8,149 nt of DNA from Lachnoclostridium phytofermentans. Its GTDB lineage: Bacteria > Bacillota > Clostridia > Lachnospirales > Lachnospiraceae. The notes under the pieces were generated by a model that was not told the DNA's origin, searched no databases, and was given only the letters and a program-made list of their open reading frames with translations. The stretch is taken from contig DPVV01000091.1 of the NCBI GenBank assembly GCA_003526525.1, forward strand, positions 1 through 8,149, given 5' to 3'. The position numbers were made by a program, and so were the translations under genes. Each line of letters opens with the position of its first letter. Position 1 is the first letter of the stretch. Positions 1 to 6,769 of the stretch are shown here, one piece after another.

Positions 1-91
1 TCATAATATCACCGGTAATCTTTTTCATATCTTCAATCAGCGCATTTGACGGATTGGTCAATAAGGTATCTAATCTTTCTTCAGTCCACAT
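1..91 (-). CDS. NAD-dependent epimerase/dehydratase-like protein, N-terminal fragment
   Basis: Only the first 30 codons lie in the window; the gene continues off the left edge. The protein begins MWTEERLDTLLTNPS and runs on to a segment ending KKITGDIM. This matches, from memory, the leader of Firmicutes NAD-dependent epimerase/dehydratase (extended SDR-like) proteins, where a 'GDIM' strand leads directly into the glycine-rich nucleotide-binding loop. That loop lies outside the window, so the assignment rests on the leader alone. The start is well supported: a strong AAGGAGGA ribosome binding site reads on the minus strand at about 98-105, six bases before the ATG. It is transcribed divergently from the transporter operon and probably shares its control region, which suggests a role in converting the imported sugar. 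The reaction cannot be predicted. Confidence 0.6.
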   Translation of the reverse strand, partial: MWTEERLDTLLTNPSNALIEDMKKITGDIM

Positions 92-166
92 AGGAACTCC
101 TCCTTAAAGTTTTCTTCCCAAGACAGTAGATTCTTTATGTCCTAGTTTCTATTGTCTTTTGCTTTT

Positions 167-195
167 AGTATAAAAGACCATGGAAACACAGTAAA
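167..195 (-). promoter_or_regulatory. Candidate leftward sigma-A promoter
   Basis: Read on the minus strand, TTTACT (190-195) lies 17 bases from TATACT (167-172). These match the -35 consensus at 4 of 6 positions and the -10 consensus at 5 of 6, with ideal spacing. Transcription would begin near 160 and give a leader of about 70 bases before the epimerase-like gene at 91. This is a pattern match only. Confidence 0.4.
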
Positions 196-207
196 TTGCC
201 ATTATTT

Positions 208-217
208 AAGCCTAAGG
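208..217. repeat. Direct repeat copy 1, AAGCCTAAGG
   Basis: This 10-base sequence recurs exactly at 376-385, 168 bases away. Copy 1 lies just upstream of the candidate leftward -35 box. It could be one half of a paired operator, but no binding protein is known. Confidence 0.35.
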
Positions 218-228
218 TAACAAAGTAT

Positions 229-242
229 AAAGTTTAAACTTT
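229..242. promoter_or_regulatory. Perfect 14-bp palindrome, possible operator
   Basis: AAAGTTTAAACTTT is perfectly self-complementary and lies between the two divergent candidate promoters. Its size and symmetry suit a dimeric regulator. Its low complexity in AT-rich DNA means chance remains possible. It lacks the central CG typical of LacI/CcpA operators. Confidence 0.35.
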
Positions 243-356
243 GATAGGGAATCCTTAAAATTGTTAGTTCTAAGAGGTGGACATGTGTTATGCCCAGATT
301 AATTTTTGTGAGTTTAAGATTAAGTAGTGGCAATTTTAAGTCTCGGATACAGAAGA

Positions 357-362
357 TATAAT
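357..362 (+). promoter_or_regulatory. Candidate -10 box for the transporter operon
   Basis: A perfect TATAAT lies 107 bases before the first permease start. The sequence 17 bases upstream (334-339, TTTTAA) is a poor -35 box, so the promoter may need an activator. It predicts transcription from about 369 and a leader of about 100 bases. Confidence 0.35.
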
Positions 363-375
363 AAAAGTACAAAGC

Positions 376-385
376 AAGCCTAAGG
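376..385. repeat. Direct repeat copy 2, AAGCCTAAGG
   Basis: This is an exact second copy of the 10-mer at 208-217. It lies just downstream of the predicted rightward transcription start, where a bound repressor could block elongation or form a loop with copy 1. Confidence 0.35.
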
Positions 386-468
386 ACATACGTTCTTACT
401 AATACATAAGAAAATAGAACTATAGAAGTTATTGGGTTTGAAACGAAAAGAGAAGGAGGAATATCCTT

Positions 469-1449
469 ATGGGGATTAGAAAGGATAAAAGAAAAGAAGG
501 TCGAGCCAGACCCAGTAAAGAGGTAAGAGCACGAATGAGGCATCGAAGTTGTGTGCTAATTAAAAGAAACAGGGCGCTGTACTTATTTATATTACCCGCA
601 TTCCTGTATTTTCTAATATTTGCGTATGTACCTATGTATGGAGTCCAAATAGCCTTTAAGGACTTTATCGCTACGAAAGGATTTGGAGGAAGCCCTTGGG
701 CAGATCCGATTTTTAAACATTTTAGAACATTCTTTAGCTCAGTTAACTTTTCGCAGATATTTATGAATACGATAACCCTTTCCTTGTATTATATGGCAGT
801 CAGTTTTGTAACACCGATTTTATTAGCACTAATGATCAATGAGGTAGGGAATAAGTTTTTTAAGAAGACAGTTCAAAACATTACATATATGCCTTACTTC
901 ATCTCAACGGTAGTTCTTGTCGGTATGATTGATTTGTTTCTTTCACGAAACGGATTGTTCAATCAAATAGGAGCTGCACTGTTTCACTCCGAGCCAACGA
1001 TGTTCTTGATGAAAGATAGCTTATTCAATGATATTTATGTATGGAGTGGTGTTTGGCAGGTTACCGGATATGGTGCAGTAATTTACATTGCCGCACTAAG
1101 TGGTGTTTCACCCGAATTACATGAAGCAGCCATTATGGATGGTGCAGGCAGAATGCAGCGAATTAGGCATATTAATTTACCAGCTATTATGCCAACAATT
1201 GTCGTGATGTTGATTATGACGGTTGGCGGAATCATGAATCTTTCCTTTGAAAAGGTGTTACTGATGCAAAAGGATGGAAACATGATGGTGTCCGAAGTTA
1301 TCTCTACCTATGTATATAAGTTAGGTATTCAAAGAGCTCAGTACAGTTTATCTTCTGCTGTCGGACTATTTAATAATGTAATAAATTTGCTTCTTTTAGT
1401 AACGGTCAATAAGATATCAAGAAAAGTCAGCGAAAACTCATTATGGTAG
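469..1449 (+). CDS. LplB-type sugar ABC transporter permease
   Basis: This inner-membrane subunit of an ABC importer for oligosaccharides forms the channel with the next permease. It is 326 residues, usual for the LplB/YteP branch of the binding-protein-dependent permeases. About six membrane spans are visible, at roughly 37-58, 101-123, 140-160, 190-212, 240-258 and 297-313. The cytoplasmic EAA loop that docks the ATPase is intact at 219-240: EAA at 219-221, DGA at 224-226, and LP following. The N-terminus is unusually basic, about 36 residues rich in Lys and Arg before the first span. The ATG at 469 follows AAGGAGGA (453-460) with 8-base spacing, so this start is firm. Characterised relatives import pectin/rhamnogalacturonan fragments. 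The specific substrate here is unknown. Confidence 0.93.
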   Translation: MGIRKDKRKEGRARPSKEVRARMRHRSCVLIKRNRALYLFILPAFLYFLIFAYVPMYGVQIAFKDFIATKGFGGSPWADPIFKHFRTFFSSVNFSQIFMNTITLSLYYMAVSFVTPILLALMINEVGNKFFKKTVQNITYMPYFISTVVLVGMIDLFLSRNGLFNQIGAALFHSEPTMFLMKDSLFNDIYVWSGVWQVTGYGAVIYIAALSGVSPELHEAAIMDGAGRMQRIRHINLPAIMPTIVVMLIMTVGGIMNLSFEKVLLMQKDGNMMVSEVISTYVYKLGIQRAQYSLSSAVGLFNNVINLLLLVTVNKISRKVSENSLW

Positions 1450-1464
1450 AAAGGAGGGGGATGC

Positions 1465-2376
1465 ATGAAGCGAAAGAATAAAATGAAGCAATCAAGAGGC
1501 GACAAGATTTTTGTTATCGTCAACTACACTCTTTTAACTGTAATATTACTGTTATGTCTCTACCCTCTATGGTTTGTTATTATTTCATCGGTTAGTAATC
1601 CGGACTTAGTAAATTCAGGTAAGGTCTGGCTGCTTCCAAAGGAAATTAGTTTCACCGGTTACAAAAACCTATTCAATGACAAAAGTATTATAAGAGGTTA
1701 TATCAATACTTTGATTTACACAGGCGGAGGAACCTTATTAAACCTAGCGGTCACTTTACCAGCAGCTTACGCACTGTCCAGAAAAGATTTTGTAGGAAGA
1801 AAGTTTTTTACACTCATGTTTTTATTTACCATGTTTTTCTCAGGGGGATTGATTCCGACCTTTATGACAGTTAAAAACCTAGGTTTATATAACAATCCGT
1901 GGGTTATGGTTATACTCGGTGCAACATCCATGACGAATATAATTATTAGCCGAACGTTCTTTATGACGAATATACCGAATGAGTTACATGAGGCAGCACA
2001 AATTGATGGCTGTGGAAATGTAAGGCTTTTTCTACAGGTTGTATTGCCAATTTCAACTGCAATCTGTGCGGTTATGGCGCTGTTTTTTGCAGTAAACCAT
2101 TGGAATGGTTATTTTACGGCATTGATTTACATACGTGATGATCGTTATAAACCTTTGCAGATTATTATGAGAGAAGTATTAATGAGGAGTCAGTTCAATG
2201 CAGAGATGTTACAGCAAGGCGGAGATTCTGCTGGCCTATTGCAGGAAGAGCTAAAAGCAGCAGAGCAAATTAAATATGCTTTAATTGTAGTTGCTTCTCT
2301 TCCGGTAATGGCGATTTATCCATTTATTCAAAAGTATTTTGTGAAGGGCGTAACGGTAGGTGCAGTAAAAGGGTAA
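1465..2376 (+). CDS. YtcP/LplC-type sugar ABC transporter permease
   Basis: This is the second channel subunit, expected to pair with the 469-1449 permease. It is 303 residues, typical of the YtcP/LplC/AraQ-like branch. Hydrophobic spans are seen at about 15-40, 80-103, 113-134, 144-165, 195-217 and 269-288. The EAA loop starts at 176 (EAA 176-178, DG 181-182, then VVLP at 192-195). The C-terminus, ending VKGVTVGAVKG, is characteristic of this family. The gene starts 15 bases after the stop of the first permease behind AAGGAGGGGG (1451-1460), so the two are clearly co-transcribed. A hydrophilic stretch rich in Gln and Glu at 243-268 forms the usual loop before the last span. No ATPase gene follows; a shared MsmX-like ATPase is the known solution in this family. 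Confidence 0.93.
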   Translation: MKRKNKMKQSRGDKIFVIVNYTLLTVILLLCLYPLWFVIISSVSNPDLVNSGKVWLLPKEISFTGYKNLFNDKSIIRGYINTLIYTGGGTLLNLAVTLPAAYALSRKDFVGRKFFTLMFLFTMFFSGGLIPTFMTVKNLGLYNNPWVMVILGATSMTNIIISRTFFMTNIPNELHEAAQIDGCGNVRLFLQVVLPISTAICAVMALFFAVNHWNGYFTALIYIRDDRYKPLQIIMREVLMRSQFNAEMLQQGGDSAGLLQEELKAAEQIKYALIVVASLPVMAIYPFIQKYFVKGVTVGAVKG

Positions 2377-2402
2377 TTATAAATCCGGAACTACACCAAT
2401 CG

Positions 2403-2411
2403 TGATATAAT
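2403..2411 (+). promoter_or_regulatory. Candidate internal extended -10 promoter before the binding-protein gene
   Basis: The sequence TGATATAAT is a full extended -10 element (TGN plus a perfect TATAAT). It sits in the 73-bp gap between the second permease and the binding-protein gene. There is no clear -35 box, which extended -10 promoters can lack. Transcription would start near 2418, about 32 bases before the ATG. It would let the binding protein be made in excess over the permeases. Confidence 0.45.
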
Positions 2412-2449
2412 TTAGCCAAGAGAAATTTATTGTATGAGGAGGATTCATT

Positions 2450-4129
2450 ATGAGGTTTAAGAAACTTGTAGCAATGGGGATTTGCACATGTTTGGCGGTA
2501 ACTTTGCTAGCTGGATGCGGCAAAAAGAATGAGGATCAGGTAAACAATAATGTAACAGCAACTCCATCCGAGGGGCCAAGTACTCCATCCGATGGCGATT
2601 CAGGAAAAGATGAGATGCCGGAAAATGTGAATGCGGTAGGCGTTTATCCGATTGTAAAAGAGCCAATTACACTTACAATTATGGGACGTAAGGATCCAGG
2701 TGGAACGGATTGGGGCGAACTTGAAGTATTCAAACGTTTAACAAAAATCACAAACATTAATTTTGAGTTTGAGTTATCAGAAGGAGATACCTTCGTAGAG
2801 CAGAAAAACATTGCATTAGTTGGCGGTGAATATCCTGACTTAATTTTACGTGCAGATACCTCTTCCATTACGGATGAAGAGACTTATGGTCCACAAGGAG
2901 TATTCCTAGACTTAACAGATTTAATCGATAAATATGCTCCGAATATCAAAGCATTATTACAGGAACGTCCTGACATTAAAGCAGCGATTACTTCCATGGA
3001 TGGTAAGATTTACGGATTACCATATGCTTTCCAGACTGCTACAACTCAAGGTCATACCGGATTCTTTGATTCAAAGTGGATGGACAATGTAGGAATAACA
3101 AAGGTTCCAGAAACAACAGATGAATTATACGATATGCTAGTAAGGTTTAAAGAAATGGATGCAAACGGAAATGGTGATCCAAATGACGAAATTCCGTTCA
3201 GCTGTTCCGGATTAAATACAACAATTCGTCGTCTTTTAATCCCTGCATTTACCGGTACTGCAGAAGGCTTAGGATTTGATATTAAAAATGGTGAAGTAGT
3301 ATATGCGCCAGCTCTACCAGAGTATAAAGAGTTCTTAATCTACGCAAACAAGCTTTATAGTGAAGGATTACTTGATCCAGAGTTTTCAACACAGACAAGT
3401 CAACAATGGCAAGCTAAAGTAAAAGCAGGAATGTGTGGTGTATACTCCGCGTCTCCAACCTTACTTGATCCGGAAGTGACAGTAACACAGCAGTTATCAC
3501 TACCTCCATTAACCAGTAGTACCAATGATAAAAAAGTTGTAATCCAACCAGATAACTTATATCCAGCAAGAGGATTTATCACAGACAAATGTAAAGACCC
3601 GGTAGCAGCAATCCGCCTACTTGACATGTTCTATGCAACTCCTGAAAATGCGGTTGAGGGCTTCTCCGGACAGACCTTATTCCTTGGCTGGGAGGGTGAG
3701 CATTGGGAATACACAAACGGTATGAAAGATTTTTATCAGTGGATTAATCCAATCACTGGTTTTGGAGATATCAACAAATCCATCTCTGTAAATATGGAAT
3801 TACCAGGTTACTTAAACTTCACTGCCGGTCCTGCTGGAAATCCTTTGATGGAGATGAAGGTAGAACAAGTAAATAGCATGCAGAAACCATATTATAAGAC
3901 TGCTTACCCTATCAATGCCAGATTTACAGCAGAAGAGTCTGAGCGCGGTAACGTAATTGAAAATGACTTATATACCTATGTAACAATGATGACAACCAAG
4001 TTCATCATTGGTGAAGTAAGTGTCGATAAGTTTGATGAATATATTGATACGTTAAATAAAACAGGTCTTCCAGAGTTATTAGAAATCAAGAGAGCAGCTT
4101 TAGCAAGATGGAATGAGGCTATGAAATAA
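2450..4129 (+). CDS. Extracellular sugar-binding lipoprotein (LipO/YtcQ type) of the ABC importer
   Basis: This protein captures the saccharide outside the membrane and delivers it to the two permeases encoded upstream. The N-terminus is a lipoprotein signal: basic MRFKK, a hydrophobic core, and the lipobox LAGC at 20-23, with Cys23 to be lipidated. A polar Ser/Thr/Pro/Asp-rich tether follows (about 24-60), then the folded domain. At 559 residues it has the large size of the LipO/YtcQ group rather than the roughly 430 of maltose-type binding proteins. An Asp/Asn/Gly-rich loop at 237-250 (DANGNGDPNDEIPF) resembles an EF-hand-like calcium site common in this group. The ATG follows GAGGAGGA (2436-2443) with 6-base spacing. 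It is bracketed by a candidate promoter upstream and a terminator hairpin downstream. Characterised relatives bind pectin-derived oligosaccharides; the ligand here is unproven. Confidence 0.93.
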   Translation: MRFKKLVAMGICTCLAVTLLAGCGKKNEDQVNNNVTATPSEGPSTPSDGDSGKDEMPENVNAVGVYPIVKEPITLTIMGRKDPGGTDWGELEVFKRLTKITNINFEFELSEGDTFVEQKNIALVGGEYPDLILRADTSSITDEETYGPQGVFLDLTDLIDKYAPNIKALLQERPDIKAAITSMDGKIYGLPYAFQTATTQGHTGFFDSKWMDNVGITKVPETTDELYDMLVRFKEMDANGNGDPNDEIPFSCSGLNTTIRRLLIPAFTGTAEGLGFDIKNGEVVYAPALPEYKEFLIYANKLYSEGLLDPEFSTQTSQQWQAKVKAGMCGVYSASPTLLDPEVTVTQQLSLPPLTSSTNDKKVVIQPDNLYPARGFITDKCKDPVAAIRLLDMFYATPENAVEGFSGQTLFLGWEGEHWEYTNGMKDFYQWINPITGFGDINKSISVNMELPGYLNFTAGPAGNPLMEMKVEQVNSMQKPYYKTAYPINARFTAEESERGNVIENDLYTYVTMMTTKFIIGEVSVDKFDEYIDTLNKTGLPELLEIKRAALARWNEAMK

Positions 4130-4143
4130 AAATTTAAGATAAG

Positions 4144-4198
4144 GCTGCTGAGAAATGAAATTGTATGTAGTAAGGTTCATTTTTCAGCAGCTATTTTT
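4144..4198 (+). terminator. Strong rho-independent terminator or attenuator
   Basis: The arms 4144-4159 and 4176-4191 form a 16-bp stem with a single G-U pair (4152 with 4183). The loop is 16 bases, and TATTTTT follows at 4192-4198. It begins 15 bases after the binding-protein stop and ends 12 bases before the next start codon, so it lies within the operon rather than at its end. There is no room for an obvious promoter after it, so downstream genes would depend on partial read-through. It may also protect the 3' end of the binding-protein mRNA. Confidence 0.85.
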
Positions 4199-4209
4199 AA
4201 AGAGGTTAA

Positions 4210-5544
4210 ATGATGCGAAAAGAGATGACAACCTTTGAGACAGACTTTAGTAGATATGGAATACTAGATGACTCTGTCTCGGCAGATATTGCACTGGAAG
4301 AGATGCTTTCGGATGAGACAATTCGAGTAGTCCATGCGTATACGCCACTGAATTTTACGAAAAGACATCATATAAAACGAAGTAATATTACCTTTGATTT
4401 TCATGGAAATAGAGTAACTGCGATAGGGATAGAACATGCAAATCATAACGATCCTTTCTCTGCACTGTTTCATATTACCGGGGAAAGGCTAAGTGAAATA
4501 CGAAGTGTAAGTTTATCACATCCGTTACAGGAACTCTATGATATTTTTGAAGTAGATGATTCCGACCAATTTGAACTGGATTCTTGGTGGATTGTTACTT
4601 GCAATGCGTTAAGCGGAAGAGAAGAAAAAGAAATAGATAAGATGGTTCAGGTTACGGAAATTATTGATAAGACTCATGTTCGCTTTAACTATAAGATGGG
4701 ATGGCCACTTGAAACTGGTAGGGTATTAACTTACCAAAAAGTAAAGCCCATTGTAGATGTTTCGGTTAATAATATGAGGTTTTGTGGAAACCGAGAGGGA
4801 GAGGAAACAGGTGTTGAACCTATTGCCTATGAATATGCAGTCAATTGTAATGTTAGTAACATTCATGCAAAGTTTACCTATTGGCCGGTAATATTACGAA
4901 GGCACAACACAGGCTATGTGACGGAACGATGCTCCTTACATAATCCTATCGAGGTGGTGGTTGGAGGTACGGGTTATCTGACACAGCAAATACATTGTTT
5001 ATATGGAAAGGTTAGAGATTGTGAAGCAAGCAATGCAAGGCACTTAAACGACTTTACGGGTAGTGCATACTGCATGGTGGAGAACTGCCACGGCGACGGT
5101 GATTTCCATGGTGCTTTTGTTACTCATGGACAATTTGAGCACGACCTTACCTATACCGGAAATTCCGGCTTGCTTTCCTTTGCAAACAGTGGACCAACTT
5201 GGGGATCCAGCGCAAAAAGGATTACTGTGATACGCCATGTGGGTTGCTGGGGACTGGCTTTTGCAAAGGTAAGCGATTTAACACTACAAGATGTCGTAAT
5301 ACAAAAGACAGAAAAATATGAGGAATGCGGAAGTCTTCTGTTAAACGCAGATGGACTTCAGGTGAGAGGATGTATGGCAGAACGCTTGGTCCTGACACAG
5401 CGTTCCAATCGTTCCAAACGCCCTGTTGTTATTGAAAACAGTTATTTTACGGAAGGTGTTGAAATAACAACGACAGGAGAGGCAGCAGTGAAAGCTAAGA
5501 TAAGAATGATAAATACTATAGACAAAGATGGAAAAGAATGTTGA
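4210..5544 (+). CDS. Intracellular right-handed beta-helix protein, possible carbohydrate-active enzyme
   Basis: I do not recognise a characterised homologue. The 444-residue protein has no signal peptide or membrane span and should be cytoplasmic. After an N-terminal cap (1-60), residues from about 180 to 435 are short beta-strand stretches with regularly recurring Asn, Gly and Asp turns, the pattern of a parallel beta-helix (pectate-lyase/tailspike-like fold). A dense polar patch at 278-325 (HLNDFTGSAYCMVENCHGD, continuing through GDFHGAFVTHG) holds four His (278, 294, 300, 306) and several Asp, and is the best active-site candidate. Many Cys are present (131, 192, 213, 241, 263, 271, 288, 293, 346, 373, 388, 444). 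The start has a modest ribosome site AAAGAGG (4199-4205); the second ATG (4213) has better spacing and may be the true start. Position after the importer suggests processing of imported oligosaccharides by a lyase, hydrolase or epimerase; this is inference. A phage-appendage-like beta-helix ancestry is also possible. Confidence 0.75.
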   Translation: MMRKEMTTFETDFSRYGILDDSVSADIALEEMLSDETIRVVHAYTPLNFTKRHHIKRSNITFDFHGNRVTAIGIEHANHNDPFSALFHITGERLSEIRSVSLSHPLQELYDIFEVDDSDQFELDSWWIVTCNALSGREEKEIDKMVQVTEIIDKTHVRFNYKMGWPLETGRVLTYQKVKPIVDVSVNNMRFCGNREGEETGVEPIAYEYAVNCNVSNIHAKFTYWPVILRRHNTGYVTERCSLHNPIEVVVGGTGYLTQQIHCLYGKVRDCEASNARHLNDFTGSAYCMVENCHGDGDFHGAFVTHGQFEHDLTYTGNSGLLSFANSGPTWGSSAKRITVIRHVGCWGLAFAKVSDLTLQDVVIQKTEKYEECGSLLLNADGLQVRGCMAERLVLTQRSNRSKRPVVIENSYFTEGVEITTTGEAAVKAKIRMINTIDKDGKEC

Positions 5545-5565
5545 AAAAATCGCGATTCAACATTC
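5536..5565 (+). repeat. Inverted repeat overlapping the beta-helix stop codon
   Basis: GAATGTTGAA (5536-5545) and TTCAACATTC (5556-5565) are perfectly complementary 10-base arms around a 10-base loop containing the palindrome TCGCGA. The TGA stop (5542-5544) is inside the left arm. No T-run follows, so it is not a standard terminator. It could be a 3'-end stabilising hairpin or a protein-binding dyad. Confidence 0.6.
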
Positions 5566-5584
5566 TACGATTAATTGAGACCAG

Positions 5585-5633
5585 AGTAGTTTCAGTTTAA
5601 CTAGCGCGTCGCAACGCGCAGATAGGTACTACT
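5585..5633 (+). promoter_or_regulatory. Structured leader immediately before the dehydrogenase start codon
   Basis: A GC-rich hairpin (GCGCGT 5604-5609, loop CGCA, ACGCGC 5614-5619) can be extended by CTA 5601-5603 with TAG 5623-5625. An outer stem pairs AGTAGT 5585-5590 with ACTACT 5628-5633. The only ribosome-site-like bases (ATAGG, 5622-5626) lie between the stems, and the ATG follows directly at 5634. Folding could therefore restrict ribosome access. No known riboswitch class is recognised. The compact GC-rich hairpin could instead be a dispersed genomic repeat. Confidence 0.4.
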
Positions 5634-6635
5634 ATGTTAAATATATTAGTTACGATCCCGACATTAAGTGCAGTATTTCCAACATTTTTTGATGCTTCAC
5701 GAAAGAGAGAACTCGAAAGCATCGGTAATGTTATCTGGAATGTTTCTGACAAGCAATTTACAAAAGAGGAATTTGCTGAAAAATTAAGAGACATCGATAT
5801 CTGTGTAACAGGCTGGGGAACTCCTGTGATGGAGGAAGAAGTATTAGCCTATGCAAATCGTCTTCAATTTATCGCTCATACCGGTGGTTCCGTAAAACCT
5901 TATGTAACGGATGCCTGCTATGAGAGAGGTATTCGTGTGGTTAGCGGCAACTCGGTTTTCGCAGAAAGCGTTGCAGAAGGTGTGATTGCCTATGCTCTTT
6001 CTTCCTTAAGAGATATTCCAAAGTTTTCTTATGAGCTTAAGCAGGGAATATGGCCAGCCCAGTTTTATAATCGTGGGTTATTGGGACGAAAGGTTGGAAT
6101 TGTTGGTTATGGAATGATTGCCCGTTATGTAGTATCCATGCTAAAGCCATTTCATTGTGGGATTAAAGTATATTCCCGCCATATTGCTAACGAAGAGCTA
6201 GAACAGCATCAGATGGAAAAGGCTACCTTGGACGAGATATTTAGTACTTGCGATATTATTTCTATTCATAGTGGGATGACACCGGAGAATTACCACCTAA
6301 TAACAGAAGAACTGTTAAATCAAATGAAACCAGGAGCCTTATTAATCAATACAGCAAGAGGAGCTATTATTGACGAAGAGGCATTAATTAATGTTTTAAA
6401 TAAGAAGGAAATTTATGCAGCTCTTGATGTCTATGAAACAGAACCATTGACTTCTAACCACCCTTTACTAGAGTGTGAAAACGCTTTGCTACTTCCTCAT
6501 ATGGGAGGACCGACCATTGACCGCAGGTTGTCTGTAACTTCTTCTGTGATTACAGATATTCATAATTTTCTTGAAGGAAGACCTCTCATCTGTGAGATTA
6601 GCGCTTCTTATGCGGCTAAGATGTCAATGTATTAA
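5634..6635 (+). CDS. D-isomer-specific 2-hydroxyacid dehydrogenase
   Basis: This cytoplasmic enzyme should interconvert a 2-keto acid and a D-2-hydroxy acid with NAD(P)H. Its 333 residues are standard for the family. The nucleotide-binding loop is at 158-163 (GYGMIA), where Ala replaces the third Gly. The catalytic triad is complete: Arg242 (in NTARGAIID), Glu270 (in DVYETEP) and His289 (in LLPHMGG). The end of the second Rossmann strand reads VYSRH (179-183) rather than ending in Asp, which favours NADPH over NADH as in several glyoxylate/hydroxypyruvate reductases. This is an inference. It starts 89 bases after the beta-helix gene, with only a weak ribosome site (ATAGG, 7-base spacing) inside a foldable leader. 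The context suggests reduction or oxidation of a sugar-derived acid, but the substrate is unknown. SerA-like regulatory domains are absent. Confidence 0.92.
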   Translation: MLNILVTIPTLSAVFPTFFDASRKRELESIGNVIWNVSDKQFTKEEFAEKLRDIDICVTGWGTPVMEEEVLAYANRLQFIAHTGGSVKPYVTDACYERGIRVVSGNSVFAESVAEGVIAYALSSLRDIPKFSYELKQGIWPAQFYNRGLLGRKVGIVGYGMIARYVVSMLKPFHCGIKVYSRHIANEELEQHQMEKATLDEIFSTCDIISIHSGMTPENYHLITEELLNQMKPGALLINTARGAIIDEEALINVLNKKEIYAALDVYETEPLTSNHPLLECENALLLPHMGGPTIDRRLSVTSSVITDIHNFLEGRPLICEISASYAAKMSMY

Positions 6636-6720
6636 GGGTTTGGCTGGATTTATAACAGGAATAAAAGAGAAAGGAAAACTATTCAGTTTATATATTAAGC
6701 ATGCTATCTGCTCCTTCCGT

Positions 6721-6754
6721 TCAATCAGTTACTATAATGAGAGTTATTGATTGA
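6721..6754 (+). promoter_or_regulatory. Dyad symmetry enclosing a -10-like box
   Basis: The arms TCAATCAGTTACT (6721-6733) and AGTTATTGATTGA (6742-6754) pair over 13 positions with one mismatch and one G-U. TATAAT at 6733-6738 sits at the centre. There is no good -35 box (TGCTCC or similar) upstream and no T-run downstream. A repressor-type operator over a promoter for the last gene is plausible; a plain RNA hairpin is the alternative. Confidence 0.4.
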
Positions 6755-6769
6755 CCTGTAGGATACTTT

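Larger units (their letters stand above)
92..468. other. Divergent intergenic control region
   Basis: This 377-bp gap separates the left-facing epimerase-like gene from the right-facing transporter genes. It contains no convincing gene. It is strongly AT-rich and holds a candidate leftward promoter (167-195), a candidate rightward -10 box (357-362), a perfect 14-bp palindrome (229-242) and two copies of AAGCCTAAGG (208-217 and 376-385). No regulator gene is visible in the window, so the factor binding here is unknown. Confidence 0.7.

Noticed and set aside
181..194. Possible CcpA catabolite-repression (cre) site, TGGAAACACAGTAA
   Set aside because: The central CG and the 3' half (CA end) of the consensus are missing, so the match is too weak to report.
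202..543. 113-codon reverse-strand open frame across the control region
   Set aside because: It overlaps the start of the first permease and has no ribosome binding site. Its composition is that of antisense AT-rich DNA, and no domain is recognisable.
2377..2449. Terminator between the second permease and the binding-protein gene
   Set aside because: No stable hairpin with a T-run is present; only a candidate promoter was found.
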